Shown: piece after piece, positions 51,430 through 60,532 of the stretch
How positions within the stretch are numbered: position 1 is the first letter of the stretch
Layout of the letters: every line of letters begins with the position of its first letter
Origin: Paenibacillus sp. RC334
GTDB taxonomy: Bacteria > Bacillota > Bacilli > Paenibacillales > Paenibacillaceae
Assembly: GCF_030034735.1 (NCBI RefSeq)
Contig: NZ_CP125370.1
Coordinates: forward strand, 992,001-1,056,000
Direction of reading: 5' to 3'
Length of the DNA stretch: 64,000 nucleotides
Translations under genes and position numbers: made by a program
The notes under the pieces: model-generated
Told to the model about the DNA's origin: nothing
Databases searched by the model: none
The model's input: only the letters and a program-made list of their open reading frames with translations

Positions 51430-54105
51430 GTGTTTTCTGCTGCTCAACGACTGCCTTTGCTGGAACACATGTACAATCATGCCCCGACAGGGATAGCCAT
51501 TTTTTCGAGGGACGGAAAATGTCTGTACGTCAATCCCTCCCTTTGTCGCATGGTCGGATACAAGCAGGAGGAATTGCTGAAAACCCGGTATTATCATTTG
51601 TTGTATAAAGGAGATAAAGATCGACAAGCGTTGCGGGACGCCTATACGGGCTGGCTGAAAGCTACGGATCAAGTGTACAAGGCAGAGCTTCGTTTAAGAC
51701 ATCAGCGGGGAACATCCGTCTGGTTATCGCTGGAATTAACGATATTTGATGACCCGGCTACGGGTCAAACGTATCTGATTGCCTACGCGATGGACATCAC
51801 AGAGAAAAAAGACATGCAGCAGGTACTCTCGGATAATGAGGACTTGTACATGCTGATTACAGAAAATACGCCAGATGTGATCTCGTTCAGCACGCCGGAC
51901 GGCAACCTTCAATATGTTTCTCCTTCGGTAGAAAAGCTCCTTGGCTACACCAGGCAGGAAATGCTCGGCAAAAAACGGCTCGAATTTTATCATGCAGAAG
52001 ATGCCGATTATATGCGCGTACATGGAATCTTCCAGGAAACAGGTATTATGAAGCGGCGTGTCCGTCACAAGGACGGACATTATTTGTGGCTGGAAGTGTC
52101 ATACCGCATCATTCGGGATGAGGAAGGCAAAATCAAGCGAGTTCTGTCTATCGGCCGCAACATCACGGAGCGCCAGAAGAGCGAGGATAATCTTGCAAAA
52201 GCCCAGCAACTGGCGATGTTTGGTTCATGGGACTGGGATTTGGTTAACGACGTTTTGCATTTTTCCATGGAATTCCGCAGCATTTTCGGCTTTAGCGTAA
52301 AGCCGGTCGAGACAAGTATTGATTCTTTTCTGGATGCTATTCATCCAGAGGATAAAGAGCGAATGATCGAGATCATTACGAACGTCATTTTAAAAGGGAT
52401 TCATAAAGAAACCTTTTATCGGATTGTACTGCCTAATGGTGAACAGAAAGTGCTGCGTTCGACCTGGGAAGCGGAAATGGACGAGCGCGGAGAACAGCCA
52501 ATTCAAATTGTCGGTATGGTACAGGATGTCACGGAGCACCAAAAAATGGAGCAACGCCTTCGTGAAAGTGAAAACCGTTATAAATCGCTGTTTCAGCATA
52601 ACCCGCTCGGCATATGCGCCATGAATATGGAAGGTCAAATCCTGAGCGTGAACCCCAGTCTGGAGGAACTTATTGGTTATACAAGGAAGGAACTGCTTGG
52701 GACTGGAGTTCTTGTGATGGCTTCTTCCGAGGAACAGGACAAGATTAGGCATCATATGGAGCTGGCCAAGCAGGGAGAAACGCAAACCTATGAATCAGAG
52801 TTCATACATAAGGATGGGGAGCGCTTGTTTATCAAGGTAACCAATATCCCGATTTTTGTGTATGAGCAAATTGTTGGCTGCTACGGCATCTTTGAAAATG
52901 TTACTCCGCTCAAAAGCTACATCGCCCAAATCGAAAAGCTCAGCAACGAGCATTCACTCATTCTGAACGCCGTATCCGAAGGCATTGTGGGCTTGAGCAC
53001 CGAGGGGCATGTCCGTTTTATGAATCCGGCGGCGGTCGAAATGTTTGGAGTGGGGGCCGAAAATTCACTGAACGGGACATGCACGGATATGATCCGCCAT
53101 GTCGATGAGATAAGCAGACATTACCCGGATGAGCAGCCATCCATTCTTCAGGCGATCCGCAGTGGTGCTTCTTATCAGGCTGAGGAAGCCGTATTTTGGA
53201 AAAAAGACGGATCCAGCTTCCTCGTCTCATACCGGATCAGTCCCCTGATGGATAATGGGGAGCGTAAAGGGGCCGTAATGGTTTTTGTAGATATAACGAA
53301 TGAAAAGGAAATCATCCGGGCCAAGGAATCCGCCGAGCGGGCCGACCGGGCCAAGTCAGAATTTCTTTCTGTGATGAGTCATGAGCTTCGTACACCTATG
53401 AACGGAATTATCGGAATGGCTGGACTGCTCGCGGACACTGAATTGGATGAGGAACAGCGAAGCTATATCGATATTATTACCAATAGCAGTAGTGCTTTAA
53501 TGCAAATATTGAATGAAATACTGGATTTGAGCAAAATTGAGGCTGGAAAAATGGCGTTGCTGCACGAACCTTTTGAACTTGAGGATATGATGGGCAGTGT
53601 GGCGGATCTATTTCTCAAGCAAGCTATGGAAAAAGACATTGAGCTGGAGTGGCATGTGGATCAGGAATTGCCGGGGGTCCTTGTCGGTGACCATGTGCGT
53701 ATCCGGCAGGTGCTGGTGAATTTGGTGAGCAATGCAATCAAATTTACGGAGCGAGGGCGTGTAAACATCTTTGCCGAGAGCAAGGCTTACAGCAGCCGTA
53801 AAAAGAAATGCTTGATTGAGTTCAGTGTAACCGATACTGGCATCGGTATTCCCGCAGATCGCCAGCATCTATTGTTTCAGCCCTTTTCCCAGCTTCATCC
53901 GGCACTGAACCGGAAATATGGAGGAACAGGCTTGGGACTGTCCATCTGCAAAAACCTGGTCAGTCTGATGGGCGGCTCCATTGATGTGGATAGTGACGAG
54001 GCCAGAGGAGCCACGTTCCGGTTTCAGCTAGATCTTATGCTGCCAGAAGGGGAAGCGCTTGCGAATATAAGCCGTGACGAGCCTTACGAATCAACGGAAT
54101 GCTAA
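51430..54105 (+). CDS. Soluble multi-PAS sensor histidine kinase
   Basis: An 891-aa kinase without any membrane segment or signal peptide. Five PAS units follow each other (about residues 8-120, 130-245, 255-375, 380-500, 510-630), each with the linking [11 protein letters not shown] or [15 protein letters not shown] segment. The phosphoacceptor His651 is in [16 protein letters not shown], and the ATPase boxes are [18 protein letters not shown] and [20 protein letters not shown]. It ends without a receiver domain. No response regulator is encoded beside it, so the partner is elsewhere. Kinases of this layout in spore formers often feed the sporulation phosphorelay, an inference only. GTG start after AAAGGAGG. 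Confidence 0.88.
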   Translation: MFSAAQRLPLLEHMYNHAPTGIAIFSRDGKCLYVNPSLCRMVGYKQEELLKTRYYHLLYKGDKDRQALRDAYTGWLKATDQVYKAELRLRHQRGTSVWLSLELTIFDDPATGQTYLIAYAMDITEKKDMQQVLSDNEDLYMLITENTPDVISFSTPDGNLQYVSPSVEKLLGYTRQEMLGKKRLEFYHAEDADYMRVHGIFQETGIMKRRVRHKDGHYLWLEVSYRIIRDEEGKIKRVLSIGRNITERQKSEDNLAKAQQLAMFGSWDWDLVNDVLHFSMEFRSIFGFSVKPVETSIDSFLDAIHPEDKERMIEIITNVILKGIHKETFYRIVLPNGEQKVLRSTWEAEMDERGEQPIQIVGMVQDVTEHQKMEQRLRESENRYKSLFQHNPLGICAMNMEGQILSVNPSLEELIGYTRKELLGTGVLVMASSEEQDKIRHHMELAKQGETQTYESEFIHKDGERLFIKVTNIPIFVYEQIVGCYGIFENVTPLKSYIAQIEKLSNEHSLILNAVSEGIVGLSTEGHVRFMNPAAVEMFGVGAENSLNGTCTDMIRHVDEISRHYPDEQPSILQAIRSGASYQAEEAVFWKKDGSSFLVSYRISPLMDNGERKGAVMVFVDITNEKEIIRAKESAERADRAKSEFLSVMSHELRTPMNGIIGMAGLLADTELDEEQRSYIDIITNSSSALMQILNEILDLSKIEAGKMALLHEPFELEDMMGSVADLFLKQAMEKDIELEWHVDQELPGVLVGDHVRIRQVLVNLVSNAIKFTERGRVNIFAESKAYSSRKKKCLIEFSVTDTGIGIPADRQHLLFQPFSQLHPALNRKYGGTGLGLSICKNLVSLMGGSIDVDSDEARGATFRFQLDLMLPEGEALANISRDEPYESTEC

Positions 54106-54116
54106 AAGAAATAGCC

Positions 54117-54150
54117 AGCCGTGGTGCTTAACGCATCACGGCTATTTTTA
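54117..54150 (+). terminator. Terminator after the PAS kinase
   Basis: AGCCGTGGTGC pairs with GCATCACGGCT (one G-U) around a 5-base loop, followed by ATTTTT. Confidence 0.85.
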
Positions 54151-54213
54151 TGTTCAAGTGGAGTGTATGAAAGAATGGCACAACACACAACAGTCGATGC
54201 TATATTATTGAAA

Positions 54214-54231
54214 TAGATATTTACATATCTA
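54214..54231. promoter_or_regulatory. ArsR-type operator upstream of the repressor gene
   Basis: TAGATAT and ATATCTA are separated by four bases, 15 bases before the ATG. AT-rich dyads of this size are typical ArsR/SmtB binding sites. A related site precedes the MFS gene. Confidence 0.6.
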
Positions 54232-54245
54232 AAAAAAGAGATATA

Positions 54246-54566
54246 ATGAGGTTTATGGATACTCTAATGATTTTTAAAGCTTTGTCGAATGATACACGCC
54301 TGCAAATTTTGGATTGGTTAAAAAATTCAGATGAAAATTTCGGACCGCAATTGTTTTTACCAACGGATGCTAACTTTAAAGGAGGGATTTGTGTAGGTAG
54401 CATTCAGGAAAAAACAGGATTAGCACAATCTGTTATTTCCAGTTACTTAACGCTCATGAAGAAGGCTGGGCTTTTGGAATCCAGGCGATTTGGACAGTGG
54501 ACCTATTACCGAAGAAATGAAGAGAATATTTGCAAATTCGCTGAATATATCAAGAATGAAATGTAG
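54246..54566 (+). CDS. ArsR-family winged-helix repressor
   Basis: A 106-aa single-domain regulator: MIFKALSNDTRLQILDWL opens the ArsR fold, and the recognition part is TGLAQSVISSYLTLMKKAGLL followed by the wing SRRFGQWTYYRR. Between them a loop (DENFGPQLFLPTDANFKGGI) is longer than in SmtB-type sensors, and there is only one Cys (GGICVG), so a classical metal site is doubtful. The effector is probably the compound exported by the adjacent MFS protein. Start at the first ATG or, three codons later, at the next; neither has a strong ribosome-binding site. Its stop lies within the following terminator. Confidence 0.83.
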   Translation: MRFMDTLMIFKALSNDTRLQILDWLKNSDENFGPQLFLPTDANFKGGICVGSIQEKTGLAQSVISSYLTLMKKAGLLESRRFGQWTYYRRNEENICKFAEYIKNEM

Positions 54567-54604
54567 GTAGCCACAAAATAATGAACAAGGTTACCTACTT
54601 TTTT
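54563..54604 (+). terminator. Terminator/attenuator between ArsR and MFS genes
   Basis: GTAGGTAGCC pairs with GGTTACCTAC (one G-U), followed by six T. It overlaps the ArsR stop codon, so the MFS gene is probably transcribed from its own promoter. Confidence 0.85.
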
Positions 54605-54615
54605 GTGTATATTAT

Positions 54616-54631
54616 ATCTATAAATATAGAT
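54616..54631. promoter_or_regulatory. Second ArsR-type operator, upstream of the MFS gene
   Basis: ATCTATA and its complement TATAGAT are separated by two bases. The ATCTA/TAGAT half-sites are the same as in the dyad ahead of the ArsR gene, pointing to one repressor controlling both. Confidence 0.6.
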
Positions 54632-54671
54632 TTTCGAATATATGAATTATGAGGTCAAGGAGATGGAAATC

Positions 54672-55839
54672 GTGAACAAAAACAGTCCATTATTTTTTAT
54701 TGCATTAGGTATATTTGGCATTATAAATACGGAGCTTGGAGTCGTTGGGATTTTGCCAATGGTCATGGATAAGTATAACGTTACTGCACCACAAGCTGGA
54801 ATACTGGTCAGTCTTTTTTGCACTCACTATTGCCATTTTTGGGCCATGGGTAACTCTGCTATTTTCAAAATGGAATCGTAAATGGTTACTGATGAGCATC
54901 ATGATTATTTTTTCCATCTCGAATGTGATATCAGCTTTTGCACCGAACTTTTATACACTTGTCGTATTCCGAATAATCCCTGCCTTTTTTCATCCGGTGT
55001 ATTTCTCCATTGCCTTCGTACTAGCTGTTGCATTATCGAAGAAAGAAGAGGCTGCTAAAGCAAGTGCAAAGGTATTTCTTGGAGTTAGTGTGGGGATGGT
55101 ATTGGGGGTTCCGCTTACTTCTTATATTGCTGATCAATTCTCTCTTGGCACTTCATTTCTGTTCTCTGCTGTTGTAAATATTATTGCGTGTGTTGGAATA
55201 GGGCTCATGGTTCCTTCCAGATTGGAGCAGAAGGAAGTACCTATCAGGAACCAGCTTAAAATATTGAGGAAACCCACATTGTGGTTGAATATCGGTAGTG
55301 TATGCTTCATATTTGCTGCGATGTTTTCTGTATATAGTTATTTTGCGGAGTATCTAGGAGAGAAAACGCATATGAGTGGAGAATGGATTAGCACGATGCT
55401 TGTGCTTTTCGGGATTAGTGGTGTGGCTGGTAACTGGTACTCGGGAAAGATGTTAAACCATCATATGTTGAAAACGGTGTTGCTTTATCCTGTTGCTTTA
55501 GGGGTTTGTTATTTACTGCTTCAATATGTGGGTGCAACTCTTCTTCTCACAAGTGGGATTATTATTGTCTGGGGAGCTGTTCATACGAGTGGATTGATTG
55601 TAAGTCAAATTTGGCTTACCTCGGAGGCTCCAGAAGCCCCGGAATTTGCGAATAGTCTGTATGTTTCTTTTTCAAATTTGGGTGTCACCATAGGGACAGC
55701 GATGGGAGGCTGGTTTATTTCTCAATTAGGAACAGGAGATGTTGTTTGGAGTGGCCTACTTTTTGTTGTATTGTCTCTTGTATGTATTATCGTGAAATCT
55801 ATATTTTTTGGGATACATACGAAGTCAAAAAATATGTAA
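54672..55839 (+). pseudogene. MFS exporter (YbcL/AraJ-like), interrupted by one frameshift
   Basis: A major facilitator of about 388 aa and 12 segments if the frame is restored. The N-terminus (NKNSPLFFIALGIFGIINTE) runs to GILVSLF, where the T run 54814-54819 has six T; five give the continuous LVSLFALTIAIFGPWVTLL. The remainder is open and has family motifs such as FRIIPAFFHPVYFSIAFVLA and LGVSVGMVLGVPLTSYIAD. It resembles drug/sugar-efflux MFS proteins of the AraJ/YdhP group. I chose the GTG nine bases after AAGGAG. The rest of the gene is undamaged, so the break is either recent or a sequencing error. Confidence 0.8.
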
Positions 55840-55879
55840 CAAACTTTTGCCGAAATCATTACAGGTTAACGTTGATTTC

Positions 55880-55909
55880 AAGACCAGCTTTCTGAGTTGG
55901 TCTTTTTTT
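55880..55909 (+). terminator. Terminator after the MFS gene
   Basis: AAGACCA/TGGTCTT stem with a T run of seven. Confidence 0.8.
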
Positions 55910-55934
55910 CTGCAAGAAATCCCCAAAGAAATGA

Positions 55935-55983
55935 TTGACAAACTGTTCTAACTGTATTATTAATAATAGTACAGTTAGAACAG
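55935..55983 (+). promoter_or_regulatory. Promoter with overlapping GntR (YtrA-type) operator
   Basis: A consensus -35 TTGACA (55935) and -10 TATTAA (55958) are 17 bases apart. A perfect 14-bp inverted repeat, arm CTGTTCTAACTGTA at 55943 and its complement at 55970 with 13 bases between, covers the spacer and -10. A GntR repressor bound here would block RNA polymerase. The operon behind it starts 50 bases later. Confidence 0.8.
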
Positions 55984-56031
55984 TAAAGAGGATGCAGATG
56001 AAACTGATCAAGTCTTGAAAGGAGGAAGTCC

Positions 56032-56421
56032 ATGTTCGAGCTGGATATCCGCAGCCGCAAGCCGATTTACGAACAGCTAACGGACAAGGTAAAGGAAATG
56101 ATTGTATACGGATCGCTTCAGCCGGATGAGCAATTGCCTTCGGTACGGGTTTTATCCGCTCAGCTTACGGTAAACCCCAACACGATTCAGAAGGCGTATC
56201 GAGAGCTGGAACGCGAAGGATACATTTATTCCATCCAAGGCAAGGGCAGCTTTGTCACCCCTGCCGAGCATCAGCCGCAGCAAATGAAGCGGGATGAGAT
56301 TCGGGCGGCGCTGTTGAAGCAGATGATCGAAGCTGTCCATTTCGGTTTTACGCATCAGGAAGTGGACGCCTTATACGTGGAAGCTACGCAATTGAAGGAA
56401 AGGGGGATGTCCCTTGATTGA
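56032..56421 (+). CDS. GntR-family repressor, YtrA subfamily
   Basis: A 129-aa regulator, the short YtrA type with no large effector domain. The winged helix is clear: KPIYEQLTDKVKEMIVYG, LQPDEQLPSVRVLSAQLTVN, PNTIQKAYRELEREGYIYSI, QGKGSFV. The C-terminal 45 residues form the helical dimerisation tail. YtrA proteins repress their own ABC transporter operon and respond to cell-wall-active compounds in B. subtilis. GAAAGGAGG precedes the ATG. It overlaps the ATPase gene by eight bases and sits just behind a matching perfect palindrome. Confidence 0.92.
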   Translation: MFELDIRSRKPIYEQLTDKVKEMIVYGSLQPDEQLPSVRVLSAQLTVNPNTIQKAYRELEREGYIYSIQGKGSFVTPAEHQPQQMKRDEIRAALLKQMIEAVHFGFTHQEVDALYVEATQLKERGMSLD

Positions 56422-57316
56422 GTTAAGGGAAGTCACAAAGACATTTACAGAAGAAAAGGCTGTCGATCAGCTCGCCCTTACGGTGAAGAAAGGCTCTATT
56501 TTTGGACTTTTGGGCTCTAACGGAGCAGGTAAAACGACGCTGCTCAAAATCATCGCCGGGATTTACAGACCGGATACTGGGAAGGTGCTAATCGGTGGAC
56601 AGCCCGTGTATGAGCAGCCAGAAGTCAAGCAGCGCATTCTGTTTATGCCGGATACCCCTTATTTTTTCCCGCAAGCGACGATTCGCCAGGTGGCCCGGTT
56701 TTACCGCTCCATTTATCCGAGCTGGAGTGAGGAACGCTACATACAGCTTACCGACATTTTCAAGCTTGACCCGAAGCGTAAACTTCACCGTTTTTCCAAG
56801 GGGATGAAGCGTCAGGCCGCTTTTTTGCTTGCCTTGAGCTGCATGCCTGAGCTGCTGATTTTGGATGAACCGATTGACGGACTGGACCCGGTAATGCGAC
56901 GAATGATCAAAAATTTGCTGTTCCAAGAAACCGCCGCACGTGAGATGACCGTCGTGATTTCATCCCATAATTTGCGTGAAATAGAAGACATGTGTGATCA
57001 TGTCGGCATTATGCATCAGGGACGTATGTTGTTGGAAAAAGAGGTTGACGATCTCAAGTCTGATACACATAAGGTGCAGGTTGCCTTTCGTGACAGCACG
57101 CATGAGGAAGCCGTCTGTGGACAACTTCCGATTGTACATAAGGAGCGCAGAGGCAGTGTTCTGCTGCTTATTATCCGGGGGGAACGAGAGCAGATTACAG
57201 AAACGATTCAGGCGTATGAGCCGCATGTGTTCGATTTACTGCCGTTGACGCTGGAGGAAATTTTCATTTATGAAATGGAGGACGCAGGTTATGACATCCA
57301 ACCGATTCTTCTGTAG
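56414..57316 (+). CDS. ABC transporter ATP-binding protein (YtrB/CcmA-like)
   Basis: A 300-aa ATPase. Walker A is GSNGAGKTT, signature FSKGMKRQ (a common variant in this group), Walker B LLILDEPIDGLD, switch His in ISSHNLREIED. The C-terminal 90 residues form an unrecognised regulatory extension seen in exporter ATPases of the CcmA/BcrA group. The start is TTG after GAAAGGGGG, overlapping the repressor gene. It pairs with the large permease downstream, whose start lies 26 bases inside this gene. Probable export or sensing of cell-envelope-active molecules. Confidence 0.9.
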   Translation: MIELREVTKTFTEEKAVDQLALTVKKGSIFGLLGSNGAGKTTLLKIIAGIYRPDTGKVLIGGQPVYEQPEVKQRILFMPDTPYFFPQATIRQVARFYRSIYPSWSEERYIQLTDIFKLDPKRKLHRFSKGMKRQAAFLLALSCMPELLILDEPIDGLDPVMRRMIKNLLFQETAAREMTVVISSHNLREIEDMCDHVGIMHQGRMLLEKEVDDLKSDTHKVQVAFRDSTHEEAVCGQLPIVHKERRGSVLLLIIRGEREQITETIQAYEPHVFDLLPLTLEEIFIYEMEDAGYDIQPILL

Positions 57317-59387
57317 CGGCGGCGTGATTCGTCAAAGCCTGAGACAGCATGGCTGGATCGGTCTGTTGTACTTGGCGGGATTATTGTTTACAGTGCCGCT
57401 GCCGTTATTTATGAGCATCGGAGACGAACGGATGCCCACGGTTTTGGGAAGTCTGTTCGATTATACAAGCAAGTACAACGACTTACACACTCCGATACTG
57501 CTGACCGTACCGGTGCTGGCCGGTGTGATAATGCTTCGTTTTATTCAGCGGCAGGGGCCATCTGATTTGTATCACAGTCTGCCATTACGCAGGGAACATC
57601 TGCTAACGGCACATTTGATCAGTGGTCTTATCCTCTTGCTCGTACCCGTGTGGCTCACGGCGGGAGTGACGGCTTGGGTTAACGCCACGAATGATCTGCC
57701 TTATATTTTTCACATGAATGATGTTGGATCATGGGCATTGGTCGTCTCGGTCATTAGCATTTTTCTTTTCGCCTTTACTGTGTTTGTAGGTATTTGCGTA
57801 GGGCAATCGCTGCTGCAAATTGCTGTAGTGTACGTTTTGATGGTGCTTCCCTTCTTTCTGTCATCCATGATTAGTCGCTTTCTGGGGCATCATTTGTACG
57901 GTTACTATCAGGCCAGTGGAACAATAGTTCGTTATAGTGATGGCATGGAGTTACGTAGTAACAATAATATTTGGCATTCTTTATCGCCGTTTGTTCGCTT
58001 TACGGAATTGCTGAGAACTCCATTTTCATATATTGAACTGCTTGTTTATATTGGTGTTTCTCTGCTGTTTGTGATCTTGAGCTATGTGTTGTATCGCAAA
58101 CGGCTGGTAGAGAAGGCAACGCAAGCAATGGCATTTACCTTCTTCCAGCCCTTATTTAAAGCAGGTGTGATGCTGTGCGCTATGCTGCTAGTAGGGGACT
58201 ATTTTAATGGCGTAGGCGGACAAGGTAAAGACTGGTCTATCTTCGGCTATATACTTGGAGCTATTTTGGGCTATATCGCTGTGGAGATGGTGATTCGCAA
58301 GACGTGGCAAATTGTACGTGTACGTGCTTTGCTGGAATTGGTTGCTTACACCGCAGTGTTAGGTCTGGCAATGTACATTCCGACTTCAAGTTGGGTAGGT
58401 TACGAAGATCGAATTCCGACTGCGCATTCCGTGGAGCAAGTTTATGCCGGACCAAGTTTGTATTTGGATGGGGGCATTACACGAAAAGATCTTTATTTTT
58501 CGCAGGATAAGGCTTATATCGCTTCTGTGCTGAATTTACAGCGTGAACTCGTGCGGGCACATTCATCAGGACAGACGCCCATGACCAAAGATGAACCTCT
58601 TCAAATGATAGCCATTGCCTATCATCTTGACGATGGTTCAATTATGACCCGAAGCTATACATTTCCCGAGCAGCCTTTCCGGGCAGAACTGGCAAAGGTC
58701 ATGATGTCTGAGCCGTACAAAACAGTAGCATACTCGTTGGATAAGCTATATGGTGCAGCCGAAACGATCAGCATTAAATCAGGGGATGATGAGGAACGGA
58801 GGGTGATACTGACCGATCCGAAAGAAATTCGCGAATTTGAAGCTGTGCTGAAAGAAGAAATTTTGGATATGAGCTATAGCGAAATGCAGTCTGGAAGTTA
58901 TCCGCTGGGGAATATCGAGATTCTGCATAAGGCCTCCTCTATTTCCAAATATGAGCCGGAATGGGCTCGTAATATTGCATATAACTGGCGTTTATCCTTT
59001 CACAAACTGGAGGGTTGGCTGAAACAGAAGGGATATGCCGACAGGGTAATTGTCACGTCGAAGGATATACTTTCTGTGCGTGCTGTTCCAATTGTTTCTC
59101 AGGAGATGAAACCTTATCAATCTGGTCAGTATATCGAAGACGTCAATTTATTCAGAGATATACAACAGAAGCATAAAGCAATCGTCATTGAAGATATGAA
59201 GCTCTGGAAAGCTATTTTGGAAAACCGCAGATCCTATAACTATACTCCGGATATGGAGAAGGGCACTTACCTGATACAGATCAAAATCAAACCTTTATAT
59301 GGTTTAAATGCTCACACAGGCTATTATTTATTAACTCCAAAAGACATGACACCTGAGCTTGCAAAGGCTCTACCCGCCACTCCTTAA
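57291..59387 (+). CDS. ABC-2-type permease with large C-terminal soluble domain
   Basis: A 698-aa membrane protein. The first 370 residues hold about nine membrane segments (for example GLLYLAGLLFTVPLPLFMSI, LISGLILLLVPVWLTAGV, ALVVSVISIFLFAFTVFVGI), then a final segment (LLELVAYTAVLGLAMYIP) and about 310 residues predicted to lie outside, rich in charged and aromatic residues. I recall related Paenibacillus and Bacillus permeases being annotated with DUF6449 in this region but cannot confirm. It probably works with the ATPase immediately upstream under the YtrA-type repressor. The ATG after GGAGG (spacing nine) is preferred to one seven codons earlier. Confidence 0.82.
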   Translation: MTSNRFFCSGGVIRQSLRQHGWIGLLYLAGLLFTVPLPLFMSIGDERMPTVLGSLFDYTSKYNDLHTPILLTVPVLAGVIMLRFIQRQGPSDLYHSLPLRREHLLTAHLISGLILLLVPVWLTAGVTAWVNATNDLPYIFHMNDVGSWALVVSVISIFLFAFTVFVGICVGQSLLQIAVVYVLMVLPFFLSSMISRFLGHHLYGYYQASGTIVRYSDGMELRSNNNIWHSLSPFVRFTELLRTPFSYIELLVYIGVSLLFVILSYVLYRKRLVEKATQAMAFTFFQPLFKAGVMLCAMLLVGDYFNGVGGQGKDWSIFGYILGAILGYIAVEMVIRKTWQIVRVRALLELVAYTAVLGLAMYIPTSSWVGYEDRIPTAHSVEQVYAGPSLYLDGGITRKDLYFSQDKAYIASVLNLQRELVRAHSSGQTPMTKDEPLQMIAIAYHLDDGSIMTRSYTFPEQPFRAELAKVMMSEPYKTVAYSLDKLYGAAETISIKSGDDEERRVILTDPKEIREFEAVLKEEILDMSYSEMQSGSYPLGNIEILHKASSISKYEPEWARNIAYNWRLSFHKLEGWLKQKGYADRVIVTSKDILSVRAVPIVSQEMKPYQSGQYIEDVNLFRDIQQKHKAIVIEDMKLWKAILENRRSYNYTPDMEKGTYLIQIKIKPLYGLNAHTGYYLLTPKDMTPELAKALPATP

Positions 59388-59523
59388 AACGGCACCGAAC
59401 GGCAGATAAGAAATTCCTCCTGATTTGGGCAGATGTAGAGGTATATAGAGATAGAACGCAGAACGTAAAGAGTATAATGTTCGGTAAATGATGCCAGCCC
59501 AATTCAGGAAGGAGCAGTACAAT

Positions 59524-60288
59524 ATGAGATATACAGAAGATCGTGAGTTTATACAGTTGTTGGATCACTATAAGCAATCCTTTGCCGGATGGGATTTTTC
59601 ATTCATCTCGGATACAGGACGCGTAGCGAGCGAGCCCTTGGACTGGTCTTATGCCAGCAAGGCTATGACGCTCATCCATTCTTCCACGGCGATGCTGGAT
59701 ATGGGAACAGGCGGAGGCGAACTTTTGTCACGGCTGCGTCCTTTTCCAGAGATCGTATGCGCGACAGAAGCATATGCACCGAATATTCCTGTTGCCAAGG
59801 AACGATTGGAGCCGCTTGGCGTACGCGTGATGGCTATAGATGACGACGACTCACTTCCATTGGATGATAACGGGTTCGATCTCGTGCTGAACAAGCATGA
59901 GGCATTTTCTCCAGCGAAAGTGCGGCGTATTTTGCGTTCGGGCGGGATGTTCTTGACCCAACAGGTGGGGGGCCTGGATTGTGTGGGCATTAACGACCGT
60001 TTGGGAGCGCCTTATAGCGAGTATGCGGACTGGTCCCTTTCTCAAGCGATTACCGGTCTGAAAAGCAACGGCTTCGAAATCGTGGAGCAGCGGGAACAGT
60101 TTCCGATACAGCGGTTTTTCGATATTGGAGCGCTTGTCTACTACTTAAAGGCGATTGAATGGCAGATTGCTGATTTTCAACCAGAGAGATATATAGAACA
60201 GCTGTATGGCCTACATCTGGACATTCAACGTGATGGGTATTGGGACGTGAAACAGCACCGTTTTTTGATCCATGCTAGAGCAGTATAG
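59524..60288 (+). CDS. Class I SAM-dependent methyltransferase
   Basis: A 254-aa Rossmann-fold methyltransferase. Motif I is MLDMGTGGGELLSRL, the acidic end of strand two is in CATEAYAPN, and FDLVLNKHEAFSPAKVRRIL is motif IV with the following helix; GGMFLTQQVGG ends the core. The substrate is unknown. Start chosen at the ATG nine bases after GGAAGGAG. It appears monocistronic: it follows the permease gene by 136 bases and ends at its own terminator. Not related by sequence to the flanking transport operon. Confidence 0.85.
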   Translation: MRYTEDREFIQLLDHYKQSFAGWDFSFISDTGRVASEPLDWSYASKAMTLIHSSTAMLDMGTGGGELLSRLRPFPEIVCATEAYAPNIPVAKERLEPLGVRVMAIDDDDSLPLDDNGFDLVLNKHEAFSPAKVRRILRSGGMFLTQQVGGLDCVGINDRLGAPYSEYADWSLSQAITGLKSNGFEIVEQREQFPIQRFFDIGALVYYLKAIEWQIADFQPERYIEQLYGLHLDIQRDGYWDVKQHRFLIHARAV

Positions 60289-60320
60289 AATTGTTACATT
60301 ATAATACCGAATAATACCGA

Positions 60321-60352
60321 GAAGGCCTTCCTCTAAAGGAGGCTTCTTTTTG
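60321..60352 (+). terminator. Terminator after the methyltransferase
   Basis: GAAGGCCTTCC pairs with GGAGGCTTC with two bulges, followed by five T. A tandem duplication of the ten-base unit ATAATACCGA directly precedes it. Confidence 0.65.
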
Positions 60353-60532
60353 TCCTTTTTGGGTGTACTCCTTTATGGTAAAAACAAAATCAAAAGCCAC
60401 GCGGCGGTTGGCAGTGAAATACCGTAAGGACATTTTTACCATCTCCTCGTATACTAATCTTTACCATAATTGTACAATGAAAGAGCAGTGGCTTAAAGAC
60501 TCATTTTATTTAAAAGATATAGGGGGATGTAC

